Positions 23,005-33,890 of a stretch of 64,000 nucleotides of DNA are shown in pieces; position 1 is the first letter of the stretch; every line of letters begins with the position of its first letter. The DNA is from Diphasiastrum complanatum. Its lineage: Eukaryota > Streptophyta > Lycopodiopsida > Lycopodiales > Lycopodiaceae. The notes under the pieces were generated by a model, which searched no databases, was not told the origin of the DNA, and saw only the letters and a program-made list of their open reading frames with translations. The stretch covers positions 10,365,000-10,428,999 of the forward strand of contig CM055111.1 in assembly GCA_029204225.1 (NCBI GenBank), written 5' to 3'. The translations under genes were made by a program, and so were the position numbers.

Positions 23005-23523
23005 TTAGCGGAGTGTGGAAGCATGAGCGCGATGGAAATTAGTTGTGGGGTGGGGGATCGCATGGTCTTGTCCCTTGAAGGTGACAATAAACGTATCTTT
23101 GTCAAAGGTGGAGAACACCTTCCGGACTAGGGAAAGGTCTTGAAGAAGGGACACCTGCATATTATGGAGGCCTGCAGTGGTCAGAACTGCCAGACATTCG
23201 TCGATGCACAGAGCAACGATCTCACACTCCATAAGTAATGGTAGAATGGTGTGTTGTGAAGGTGTGTGCACAGCACGAGCAGCAAGTTGGCAAGTAGATC
23301 GGGGAGATGTGTCTCCCTCCCTTGGCTAGGGGACGTGGATGAGAATCGAGAGGATGAAGAGGTGGATCTAGGTCTGCTGGGACGCGGATGGTGAGGTTGA
23401 GGTATGCGAGGACGTAGACGGGCTGGAGGAATGGCTGGGTCCAGCAGGTGTGGCGGTGGTTTGAGTGGTTCGGATTTGTTGACCAGGTGGGACAGTAGCG
23501 TCCGAAAGACGACGTTTCGGTGC
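23005..23523 (-). pseudogene. Decayed coding unit, N-terminal portion (basic/Pro-Ser-Thr head)
   Basis: A likely start at 23523 reads MAPKRRLSDATVPPGQQIRT, followed by a Thr/Ser/Pro-rich region, then stops near 23375. A second frame continues MECEIVALCIDECLAVLTTA, then LSLVRKVFSTFDKDTFIVTF and KGQDHAIPH. The pattern 'leu-val-x-x-phe-(tyr)...F-x-V-x-x-(R/K)G' resembles the N-terminal domain of plant transposon-encoded proteins (Transposase_32/plant mobile type). That is a guess from memory and needs a profile search. The frame is broken at least twice. Confidence 0.4.
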
Positions 23524-23582
23524 CATTGGTAGAGATTGGTGCAACAATGTATTAGCTCTGAGGGCAAGTTATATATTGTAGA

Positions 23583-23795
23583 CGAGTAATAGACAAGCGA
23601 GTAATACAAAGTGCGCAAGTAATACAAACAGGTGAGTTATGAAACAGGTGCGAGAGTCCGCGAGTAATGGACATGCGAGTAATAACAAGCGAATAAATAC
23701 AAGGCGAGTAATGTCTCAGAAGGCAAGTAATGATAGGCGCGAGTAATCAATAACGACGAGTAATCAGGAGCGAGTAATCAATTACGATGAGTAAT
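23583..23795. repeat. Cluster of dispersed GCGAGTAAT motifs
   Basis: The 7-mer GAGTAAT occurs exactly about nine times in roughly 210 bp (e.g. 23584, 23599, 23662, 23677, 23706, 23741, 23757, 23772, 23789), plus near-variants CAAGTAAT and GAGTTAT. Spacing is irregular (15-30 bp), so it is not a simple tandem array. More copies occur near 25023-25056, and the inverse AACTCGCC at about 25078 and 25112. It lies in the leader of the minus-strand unit that starts at 23523. Confidence 0.85.
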
Positions 23796-24061
23796 CTGTC
23801 GGAAAGAGGTGTGCAGAAGATAAGTCGAACTAAAAAAGAAACGAACTCGAAAACAAACGAATGAAAATAATTCGAGTGTCTAGAAAGAAATTCTTTCGTG
23901 CGCAGCGGAATAAACTATCTTCCTCTTTCTCAATGCATGACTACGCCTATCAAAAATTGAACAAAGTAGTAGTGATAAAATCACGTTCAATCTTTAGCAA
24001 CTAACTTTGAAATCGCTAGATACTAAGTGATTACATAGCCAAACATAAAACATTGAATTAT

Positions 24062-24140
24062 CAGACAAACAATTTGTCGCAAAACGCTAGACAAATAATT
24101 AGTCATGAAGAACTTCAGACAACTAATTAGTCGCAAAGAA
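24062..24140. repeat. Three copies of a short palindromic motif
   Basis: GACAAACAATTTGTCGCAAA, GACAAATAATTAGTCATGAA and GACAACTAATTAGTCGCAAA occur within 80 bp. Each is an imperfect palindrome around AATT (GAC...GTC ends). They are in the leader region of the 23.5 kb unit. Confidence 0.75.
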
Positions 24141-24391
24141 ATACAGAAACACATACATTCTGAGATGAAGCTGAACGCAATAAAAGATAGTATTGATTCA
24201 GTATGAAAACGTAACAGAAGTAAATGAGTACAATATGTTGTGGATCGAAGCCGCGTACTCTATGCTATCTCTGAGCGGCTAAAATGAAAGTCTGAATTAT
24301 GCGCAATGCTGATAAGCAGTAGCGCAATAGCAATCTGTAAAACAACTCTAAAAAGTGAGCTAGAATGCTCAGGAGTGTTCAAGCTCGCACG

Positions 24392-24394
<3 letters not shown>

Positions 24395-24477
<83 letters not shown>
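24395..24477. repeat. (GA)n microsatellite
   Basis: About 83 bp of uninterrupted GA repeats. Confidence 0.97.
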
Positions 24478-24480
<3 letters not shown>

Positions 24481-25069
24481 TAACTATTCAAATGCTTCTT
24501 CTAATAATGAAACTGTATGAATATGAACAACTATTTATACTAAGATTTTAGGTCATCAATTGTGATTGCCAGTTGGCTGGTGTCCACTGACATCCATCTG
24601 GTTCCTTGTCATTGATTGTTGATAAGCGATGGAAATTGGTCGTAAATAGTATGTTTGCGTAAATGAACCAAACTGTCACTTCTGTAGAAATGAACTAAAA
24701 TAGCCACAGTTTGCGAAAAACCCGACAGTGCCTTAAAATTTCATTTAGGGTTGCCCCACACTTCGCCAAAGTCATTCTTTTAACATTTGAGTCACTTTGA
24801 AAAAAGCGAAAAATGTGACGCTGCATATTTACTCGCAATTCATGACAGGCAAAAAAGACGACATTGTTGTCAAACTCCTTGTATTTCTGCAGATTGTGTA
24901 AAAACCTGTAAATCTACAGACTATGTAAAAACACGAAAAAATCTACAGAACTGGATAAACAATGGATGAAGATTAAAATGATTAGTCGATTAGTAAGAAG
25001 GAGAATTATCCAACATAAGCATGCGAGTAGTCGATAGCGGCGAGTAATCATTTCGAGTAAACAAGTGAA

Positions 25070-25125
25070 AATGTGATAACTCGCCCTCCTATATATAAGA
25101 AATTTATAACTCGCCTACTGTCATT
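25070..25125 (-). promoter_or_regulatory. Candidate TATA promoter of the minus-strand decayed unit
   Basis: On the minus strand CTTATATATAGGAGGGCGAG contains a good plant TATA box (TATATATA near 25092-25099), flanked on both sides by GGCGAGTTAT motifs. It points toward the unit that starts at 23523 and would give a leader of about 1.5 kb containing the microsatellite and the motif clusters. Assignment is by position and orientation only. Confidence 0.4.
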
Positions 25126-25811
25126 TTTGGACAGTGGCCCAATCAATGCTAGGTCACTACTGTTTGCACTATGCACAATCCGTTTTCTGATTGACTGCCA
25201 GGTTTACAAGATTTTCTAATCAGAACAGCCCATTGTTTACTAAACATAATAGTTTTCATTAAAAAATGAGCCTAACTTGTGTTTAGATCGTAATTTTGCT
25301 GGACAGATTGATCATGCATTATAGTGCAACAGAGGGCAACAATAACAATGATAGTGATTGTTCAAATTAGCAATACGGCTCCTTACTGACCGTTCGGAGT
25401 ACCTCTGGGAATTTTTACAAGGCAGAAGGGAGAGGGTGAGTAGGGATGGATTTCTCACACTGGTTTTGTACAGGGCACGACAATTTATACAAGGCGGAAT
25501 TTATCGTATATAGGGTTTCGTGAGTACTTGCTAACCTACCTAGCCAAATTCTACCTCGCTTAGAATTTTCACCTTTATGCTAAAGGGCTAGGCTAGTCTA
25601 CAATTAAATCTGATCGAGTTTAACTAACTCTCTAAACTGCCTGTTCTAGGCTAATCTAACTATTCTATGTTATCCGCTATTCTAAGTGTTTAAGTTTAAG
25701 AGTCAGGGTTTTCTATTTTTCTAAGGTAAGGGTCAACTACGGAACTAAACTTACGTTTATCCTAGGGGTCGGGACCTTCTAAAATCTCCTTGACTAACTA
25801 TCTATTTTGAC
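25126..25811. other. Left flank of the insert, no gene recognised
   Basis: Unique AT-rich DNA between the candidate promoter and the broken RT frame. A related look-alike sequence at the other end of the insert was not found by eye. Confidence 0.4.
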
Positions 25812-28117
25812 CTAATCTAAAAGGTTACTTGCAGCTGGAGCAATAGAAGCTGTGCAAGAAAGACCAACACCTCCGGACGAAGCGGGAAGAGAGACTTGTC
25901 GCTTAACGAACTGACCATTGGGAATACGAAAGGAGTCTGAACCCATCAAGCGACCCAGAATATCTGATAAAGTATTATCAAAATCATGTAGCAAAGCCAA
26001 AACATCAGGAGAGGGAGGAACACACTGTAGAATATAACTTGGCCGTTGAGCGAAGCATTGAGTGAGAATCCCTAGAGCAACTTGAGCATTGCCAAGCTTT
26101 GGTAGCAAATCAGCGTGACGAAGATGCGCGCCCAAAGTATCCCGCAAAGAGGAAGCCACAAAATCCGAGAAACCTATAGGAATACCAAGCGCTTTAATCC
26201 CATCAACCGGAGTATTGAAATCTGTAGATAAAGGGAGCTCAGGAAGGAGGCCCTAAGGACACCAAGCAACGCACTTAGAGAAATTGACAGTGAGGCCCAA
26301 AGCCGAAAGTTGCTGAGAGAAATGTAGGAAAGCCGGAAAGACGTCATTAGTAGGTCCCACAATATGTGTGTCATCAGCAATAGAGAGAAACAAACAAGAA
26401 GGAAAAACAGCAGAAGAAGCACGCAATGCCCGAAAGTGCACCAAAGCAAAAAGAACGCCACCCAAGGGATCACCTTGTCTGATACCATCAGCAGACGAGA
26501 TAACCGAAACATCACCTGAGCGAGAAGCATGACTGAAATATAGAGGCGCATCCATGGAATAAAAAGAGCGAACAAACGGGATGAGCTGAGCAAGAGGACC
26601 GTGAGCCGCACAAAGTTCTTGGAAAATGGCCCCTCGGGAAACAGAATTGAAAGAATTTTTAACATCCACCTGAAGGACAACCCAATATGGATGAAGATCC
26701 AAGGTAGCACACAAAGCATGTATGATTGTCTCGCAACCGCCAAGAGTAGCACAACCAAACTGATGAGGAAATAGGTGGTCATGAAAACTGTCACGAAGCT
26801 GAAAACCAAGAGCCCTAGAAACCAATCTGTATAAAACCTCTCCAACAGCAATGGGACGCACTCCACCGCCAGGCTTATCCAAGGCTATCAAACGAACAAC
26901 ACCAAGAATACGAGCAATAGAAAGAGGAATACGGCCACATGCTACGGAAGAGCAAACTTGAAAGAGCAAACCAAATCCGCTAGTAGAGTCACCAGGAGAA
27001 AAACAGTCACGAAGATGTTCGAAAACCATACCAGAAGGACCCCTAGTTGACAAATGAGGGCTGCGTAGAAAAGCATTAAGAAAATGAGATTCTGAGAGAT
27101 GCAAATCGAAATCAGGTTCAAAGTCCTCAACAAAAGAAGGAAGGGAGTCATTTGCCGGTGGATGAAGAAGCTCCAAAGCCTGAAGGGTGGCAACAGAAGG
27201 AGTAGTTGGACTTGTAGGAGCTAGAGCACGAGCTGCACGAGAATACTCACCCACTTGCCCAAGTAAAACACAACGACGCAACCAACGATGAACAGGAGGT
27301 ATAGAAACACCATCCGAAGTCGAATCTTGCTGAGCAGCAAGCACATGACAGCGAAGGAAATGCTCTTCTTGTATATTTTCCCAATCTCCTGACATAAAGC
27401 GACGAATCATGTTGCGAGTTTCCCTATGACCAACATCACCACTCCGAGGAGGCAGAGGCAAACACCATAGAGGAAAAAGCAAAAAGGCATGTCAAGCTGC
27501 AATATCAGAAGGGTTGGAAGCCAGACGAGACAAAGGTAAGGACAAAGCTCTCTGGACGTCTAAGCGCAAGGCAAAGGGAAGGTGTGCATAAAGACGAGGA
27601 CGAGGAAAACCCAAGTGAAAAGCGATCAAAATATCAAGGGAGCGAATGCAAATCCAAGCCGAGTCAGGTGGCGAAGTGGGAGCAGGATGAGGTGCAAGGT
27701 CGACATTGGTTAATGCGAGTTGTTGACGAAAAGCAGAGCAAGCATTATGATGGCGAGAAAGACCGGCACCTTGCACATAAAGGCGACCACAGCCTGCACA
27801 TGGAACACGGGGGCGAGAAGAGGAAGAAGGAGAAAGCTGAGAAACATAAAGAGAGGAAGAAAGCTGCTGGCGAAGATGGGGCGGACAGTATGGCACCACC
27901 TGGCCAGAGGAGACGAGTAAGAAATCCGCAACATCACGGTGGGCTTCAAACGCGCGCATGAAGGGGAAGCACTAGAAGGATGCTCTGAAGGGGAAGCAGG
28001 TCTCTTTTCTCCACATCGAGCAAGAGGATTGAAATCCGGGAGTTGCAAAGGATGAGAAGATTCTTCAGGAACCATATTGACAGGTAAAGATCCAGTCGCT
28101 GCCTCCGAAGATTCCAA
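25812..28117 (-). pseudogene. N-terminal half of the RLE-type non-LTR retrotransposon protein (zinc finger and reverse transcriptase)
   Basis: From 28117 the minus strand reads a Ser/Pro-rich head. After a frameshift near 27960 it reads a zinc finger, Cys-x2-Cys-x12-His-x3-Cys (CAGCGRLYVQGAGLSRHHNAC-type, near 27790). One stop sits at 27492. The reverse transcriptase follows (27482-26253): GIRQGDPLGGVLFALVHFRA is block B, VVLQVDVKNSFNSVSR carries the first catalytic Asp, and LFLSIADDTHIVG is the catalytic box (ADD). After a further frame change near 26250 the thumb region continues to SIAPAASN at 25.81 kb, where the frame is cut off. The missing C-terminus is at 18411-17317. Order and motifs resemble R2/NeSL-like elements with a single ORF. 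Only a few lesions are present, so the copy is moderately young. Confidence 0.75.
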
Positions 28118-29548
28118 AAATTAGTGTGAAGCCTCCTTGTTGGCCAACAAGACCCTGCTACAAATCCTGCAGGCTTTGCTTTTCAGTAGAATAAGTTTTC
28201 AAAGACTTACGCCAGTGACTGGCTGCCCTACAATCTGTCCTGACCTGTTTATAGCTCTAATGGTATGCTTGCTTATCCAAATCTGAAAAATCTAGCTGCG
28301 ATAGGTCGCCCTACTATCGGAAATCAGCTCTTTGATCACCACTATTGCCGCAAAGCCTTCAACTCTTTCTACTCCAGGTTTACAACTTTCCATTCTTTCT
28401 TGCAAAGCGGAAAGACCCCAAATTACTATATTCTAATCTCAATCTACTGATTTCTAACCCCAGAGTACTAATTCTATCGCAATCTGCTAAAATCTGACCC
28501 CAAATTACTAATCTCTAACCCCAATATACTAATTCTTGGTCGACAACTGCTAACATCACTTGATCGGGTCTGGCCGCTGAAGCAACAGGGGTTTTCACCC
28601 AAAGAGCCTGATATCTTTCTCTATACATAACGGTTTTTTGTGAAATCAAACTGTGCAGGAGGGCGATTCCCTGGTGCGAATCAGTCCGCAGGTGTCCGCT
28701 GGTGTGAAGTGTGCTTCATAAGATGCTCCTAACTGGTCGTTTCAAAAAGTGAAAAGCTATGACGTAGGTATCAACCAACGCAGGCAACACCATCAATGTT
28801 GCGTAACACTCGAAACTGGATGGATGCAGCAACTGAAACGATTTCCCAATTCAAACCTTAATGCCAATTCGAAGGCAACTTTTGGCCTTACCTCTCTGGG
28901 CAAAGTTATTGAGGTCATTTTGCCATGTGCTAATGTCTCCTATGCAGGTGCATTTGGGACACAAAAACTAGATTTCACATAGTTGAATAATGTACTTTTC
29001 GTTCTGCTCTCTAGTGAGAGTGTGGTTGTGGTGTTTTTATTTTGGTAGTTTGATTGTGTGGATCTTACTCAATTGGGATAGCTTGACATCTAGAGGGGTA
29101 GATCAAGCTCCATTGACATGCAAAAAGTCTAGTTGATCAAATATGACATGCAATTATGTCTACATAGTCTAAAGTGACATGCATGTAAAATTAGACACAG
29201 AAATGGTCTAATATGACCTTGTAGAAACTCGAGCCACCATAAATGCATTGTGTCCTAAGTTTTTATTGAGACATGCAAAGCATGCAAATGTTCTAATGGA
29301 CACATGCAAGTAGAATTGTAGGTTCATAGTGCAAAATTTGCCACATGGAGAAAGTAGGTAGAAGTAGGTAGCCAAACTTGCATGCAAACTGATAAGTGTC
29401 ATGCTTTAGGTTGTTTACATCATTTTTGGTGGTTACATGCTAGTAGTACCACAAGCTAAGGCTCTCCTATATATGTACATATGGTTCTCTCACATTTCTA
29501 ATGATGAATCAAGTTATCTTGGTGTCATAATGTCAAAATTGGATCTCA
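28118..29548. other. Non-coding stretch
   Basis: No domain was recognised on either strand. 28430-28540 repeats the phrase 'ACCCCA(A)ATTACTA/ATCTCTAACCCC' several times, a degenerate short repeat. The first part probably includes the 5' leader of the non-LTR element. Confidence 0.5.
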
Positions 29549-29735
29549 GTCCATCGCAGCGCGGTGCTTGGGTAGAGTGGTTGACTGCGACCGGCAAGGC
29601 GCGGACTCGAACCCCAACCGCTGCGTAGTGACATCTTAGGAGCTTGCTCCTCGCTTGGCGTTGCCCAGATGGCATTGCCAGGCTGTAAATGTTGTGTATA
29701 ACTCACTAGTGGCATAACTTTGTAAAAAAAAAATA
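29549..29735 (+). mobile_element. tRNA-derived SINE with target-site duplications
   Basis: A 187-bp unit flanked by perfect 9-bp duplications TGGATCTCA (29540-29548 and 29736-29744). Near the left end is a pol III A-box-like TTGGGTAGAGTGG (29568-29580). Twenty-odd bases on, a B-box-like GACTCGAACCC (29604-29614) follows. The body is unrelated to tRNA and ends in a run of A (29724-29733). Layout, tail and duplications are those of a plant SINE moved by LINE machinery. It is not a tRNA gene: there is no acceptor stem or anticodon arm. Confidence 0.8.
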
Positions 29736-29744
29736 TGGATCTCA

Positions 29745-30928
29745 CACTATTTTGCTTGTAATTGTATTCTCTCTCCAACTCGAGTAGAAGGCATTCTTCA
29801 TACATTATTTTTCTTGTGTACTTTCCATATTTGTGAGGAATTAATGTAGCTTTGATTTGTAGCATTCTAGATTATGCTCTAGCCTTAGATCTGATGGTAG
29901 ATTGTAGTATTACTCTACAAGTGATCTATGTGCCACCATAAAGCATGGTAAAGATCATTCACACTTCGTTTAGGTGTTGCACAGGAAGGAAAGAGGAGTT
30001 TATGGCTTCTTTTTCCACTTCAAAAAGTGTAAGCATGTGATCGATAAAGATGTGAGAAAGGAAATGCCATCATCTGGCTGGCTTATCAGCATAAGCACCA
30101 AAGAGACTGGGTGTAGTGATTTGTGCTAGTGTTGCATCATACTCTTAAACAACCAAGCTAAACATATGTTTTGTTGGTCATGCATCGATATCTTTCTATT
30201 GAAGTGGGCTTTGTAGTGCATCTCATTCTTCCTCGAGTGCCTTCAGTTGATCTTCAACTGTCTCCTCATATTGCTTATGCTCGTGTCCTACTCAACTTGT
30301 TTCCTATACCAATCCACATTCATTGTGACATTGTTATAGAGCGTCGTCGTTATTTTGTTCTTTTAAGAGAATAAGGATTGTTGATTTAGCATGCATTGCT
30401 TGCAATTAGGCTTGGATTTTAGTGACTTTAGTGTCATCAACCTTATCATTATTACAAGATCCAATTATCACTCTTTTTTATATATATGGGCTTTGTGCCT
30501 CAATATTGGGCCCCATTCGCTCCACCTACACTTTCTATCATCCATCGACAATGGTGTTTTTTATGGTTGCCAATAGTTACTTCCTTGACTTCACATGATA
30601 ATGCAGTTTCCCACCATCTTAATCTGTGTAGGGGCAATACATATGTTCATACATGACATCATTCCACCAGTCCTGCTACCATATCATCCCAAAATTAATA
30701 CATATTTGACTCTCATTGATGGTTTTCAAATCAACATCGACAACCTCCCTTAGACCAGCTTATTCAGCTTAGTATCAGCAATTCTTGTGGGGATCATTAG
30801 GACTGTTCTCCAATGATTCATTCTATTGGCATTCTCCTCTCTACTATCATCTATGTGTTTTATGTGATGTCTTCAATTGCTTGACAAGATGACTGCAATA
30901 CTTATGGCACATTAAAACAACCTAGTGC
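29745..30928. other. Non-coding stretch
   Basis: No coding domain, RNA gene or transposon signature recognised. Confidence 0.5.
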
Positions 30929-30993
30929 CACAGGCGGCAGCAGATTTTATCATGGAAAACCTAAGGCCATGATAAAATCTGCTGCCATCTGTG
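30929..30993. repeat. Near-perfect hairpin (possible small-RNA precursor or MITE core)
   Basis: The left arm GGCAGCAGATTTTATCATGG (30936-30955) is exactly complementary to 30967-30986, with an 11-nt loop. After a 2-nt mismatch the pairing extends by five more pairs (CACAG with CTGTG), giving 25 pairs in a 65-nt hairpin. The sequence shows the inverted repeat; any small-RNA role is inference. Confidence 0.85.
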
Positions 30994-31408
30994 CTATCGC
31001 AAAACTTACATTGAATTCATTCAACCAAAGATGTGCATCCAATGGCATCTTGTTGTCTATAGAATTCTAATCCCTTTTTTGGCTTTGGAAGTGCCAAAAA
31101 AATAATGCCACCTCTTCTTGATTCCACAACCAGACAGTCAAACATCTTCATGCACAAAAAAAGAAAATTATTCTTGCAATTCTTTAAGCACTTGACACTG
31201 CAATTTAAGCAATAGCATACCTGTATGACTCTCATACATGAATGGCCTGATAGCAATATAACTTTCTATTGCTTGCGGAATGATGTGATACCCAATAATA
31301 GTCTGACTTGTTAGCTGGTAGAAATTAATCTCTGGCCTTCTTGAGAAATTTCCAGCTATTCAACAGCGTAAAGCTGTTCACAAAATTAGAGAAAATGCAT
31401 AGGAGCGT

Positions 31409-32948
31409 CTACTTAAATGTCCTTTCAACAAAAACCCCTATCGTTTGCTTCATTGTTGCAAAGGAAGATCCGTCTTCTTCTTGCAGCACATACCATCTTG
31501 AGCTTATTCTTGAAACCTGAGTCATGAAAAAGTTATAGACAAGTTCAGTAATTATATATCAAGAATCAACTCCACACTCACAAGCATACAAGTTTTTACA
31601 AAAGATAAGCCACATCTCTTTATCAAAAGCTCTGATAACCAAGGGGTGCAAATTGGTACGCATGGAGTTGTCAACTTTTGAAGTTTTGAGTTTGCAAGAA
31701 AGGTTATTCATAGAGAACTGCATGCAGTTTGAAAGTAAAGCCAAAAGGGCTCACTCACCAGGCCCAAAAGATCCATTTCAAGAACTGTCTCCCCAGATAT
31801 TCTGATTATTTCCAACTCACTGTCTGATTGCTGTTGGTCAGATTCAGTTTCTTCTTTACATGGGTCTCCTCTTTCTTTCTCAGCGTTCCACACTTCCATT
31901 ACAGGGTGATGAAGCCCAAGATCTTTCCCAATTTTTTGAAAATCTACAGCTAATGTGATGGTCCAGACTGTGTGAACCTTATATTTACCTGCACCATTTT
32001 TGTTACCGTACTGTGTTTAGAGATTGACAACTAATCTATATTCCAAAGTCATGACTCAAAATCACAAAACGGAAGCCGAGGACCATCCAAAACAGCAAGC
32101 AAAGGTCAGAAAGTTCTTCATCCACAAAGTCGTATCTGTAAATAGCTCAAAAAGGCATTTATGGCATGGTTACCTATAGTTAGAATCTATTGGACACAAG
32201 TAGCTCACAACTGCAGCTAAATAGCATCGCGTACAAGGCTACAAAGAACCCTGAGTGCTGTGATATGGACAACTTCTGCTCACACAGTTGAGCTTTGTTA
32301 GGATGTATTAATGTCTTACCACGATGATTTCTCATATTCTCAGAATAGATTTCATGTAGATCTATGAAAGCCTGAGCCTCAGCAAGAACCTGAAGCCATG
32401 AGTTCAAACTGCAACATGGACAAGAATGTTTGTATGACTACCAAAGCCTTGGCTGCAGTACAGGCAAAGTATCAGATTCCAGCGTCACACATAATTCAAC
32501 TGAAAGCTATTTCCTGAAAATGTTAGATAATTGATGCAGAACAATAGATATTAAGAGAGAGTTTTCTAGACCTGCAGAAACACAAAGAAGTCTGGAGAAT
32601 TAGATCTACAGTAAGTATAATCACATCAGCATATCTTCAGAAAAATGAATCGACAAAGAACCTTGGGGACTGTTAAAGGAAATAAGAAAAATATGCCAGT
32701 AAGGTCACCAGCATTTAAACATTCAGAGCAATTGAAGAAGAGAAAGTTATCAAACCTATCAATACCCTGGAAGCAGACAAGAGGATTCTGAAATTTTACA
32801 GATTTACTAAACATTGGTCGCATGGTTTCCATTTTGCTATGATCCAAATGACCTGGCAAAAGTTTTTGTAGAGTATACAGCATAGCCTCCATTTTCTCTC
32901 GCATCAAGGTATCTGTATATACATCAGGGAATCGTAAGTTGAAAAATG
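31409..32948 (-). CDS. 3' exons of an unidentified multi-exon gene
   Basis: Several minus-strand segments look like real exons. 32948-32766 reads FFNLRFPDVYTDTLMREKME and then AMLYTLQKLLPGHLDHSKME. 32408-32320 reads LNSWLQVLAEAQAFIDLHEI. A 22-nt micro-exon at 32010-31989 reads YGNKNGA. 31943-31759 reads DFQKIGKDLGLHHPVMEVWN and then an acidic Glu/Ser/Gln-rich region. 31516-31409 reads VSRISSRWYVLQEEDGSSFA, ending ERTFK and TAG. The micro-exon, the next exon and the last exon join in consistent phase through CAG|GTAAAT, GTAG|AT and CTG|GTGAGT/CAG|GTT borders. The link between the first two listed exons is not in phase, so at least one more exon or another splice choice exists. I do not recognise the protein; the upstream part is Leu-rich and helical in character. 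The 5' end was not found. Confidence 0.4.
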
Positions 32949-33477
32949 CTAAGAATCTAGACTATATAAAGTGAAGACGATTATACACTGCAGAGAAGGA
33001 TCGCGGTGATCTTCATCAAGTACACATGAAATAATATCGAGAAAAAGAAAAGAAGAAAAAGAAGCAGCCTTTTGATGTCTTGTTGTGCAGAAAAGTACAT
33101 CAGACCAATAAAGAACATCCCAGCATGTTGGACATGGTGAAAGTGAAAAAAGTTCTCCTGGATTATGATTTCCTGAACAATAACTTATGCTAGAGAACTG
33201 CTGAAATAGACTTGATCACATGATCACATCAAATGTAATTCTTCTACAAAGAACATAAGACACTAGTGTGCAGGTCCTCCTACAAAGGAACAATTCTAAG
33301 CATCTCCTACGTATATGTGTGCATCCCATTTGTATGAGACATCCCATTTGTATGAGACGCAACACTGACTATTCTCCTTGGCTGTCCACGAGTTTCTACA
33401 AGAGGCTTTCTAGCCATCTCTCTCTTTCTTTTAAGAATGCTTTGTGTGATTAAATAGTTAAGATTTTGGATCCTTAG

Positions 33478-33890
33478 GCTTCTATTTCTACCACTTCAAA
33501 TCTTGCTGGTTTTTCAGCAGAAAACAGCTCATCTTCAGCTTTACAAGTTGCTGTTTTTTTATCTAATGATTGGGTGATTGATAGCGGTGCCACACGCCAT
33601 ATGACTTATCACAAAGAAGACTCACAAAGCTTGTAAAATTGCATGATGAAAGCAAAGTTCAAGGTGTTGACAACACCTCTTATCCTATTGAAGGTATTGG
33701 AATGATCCCCATTATCTTACCCAATGGTGAGGAGAAGTACATTCGTAATGTACTTTATGTTCCAAAAATAAAAAAGAATCTCATTTTGGTCTCTACAATT
33801 ATGAACCAAGGATTGGTTGTGAAATTCAAAAGAGACAAATGTCTTATCAAAGACCCGAAGAGATCTCTTGGTTTCAGCTATTCCACAAGT
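33478..33890 (+). pseudogene. Ty1/Copia gag-pol fragment with the aspartic protease
   Basis: Plus-strand reading ...ALQVAVFLSNDWVIDSGATRH with MTYHKEDSQSL is a Copia protease: DSGA is the active-site motif. After a frameshift near 33635 it continues KLHDESKVQGVDNTSYPIEG and VLYVPKIKKNLILVSTIMNQ, the conserved block after Copia protease. It then degenerates after about 33890. No LTRs, RT or integrase adjoin it. The remaining DNA to 34310 includes an A-rich run and GATCCG-rich motifs. Confidence 0.8.

Noticed and set aside
23583-23795. CRISPR-like array
   Set aside because: Repeats are 7-9 nt with irregular spacing, in a eukaryotic genome.
26174-26866. Leu-rich 230-codon ORF resembling a membrane protein
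   Set aside because: Frame-shifted reading of the RT domain, which matches in the other frame.
27584-27961. Lys/Glu-rich plus-strand ORF
   Set aside because: Shadow opposite the zinc-finger region of the non-LTR element.
29549-29640. tRNA gene
   Set aside because: A and B box motifs are present but there is no cloverleaf; it is part of a SINE with TSDs and an A tail.
31208-31358. Extra exon reading NFYQLTSQTIIGYHIIPQAI, considered as a fasciclin-like domain
   Set aside because: Lies past the in-frame stop at 31409 and no phase joins it; the resemblance is too weak.
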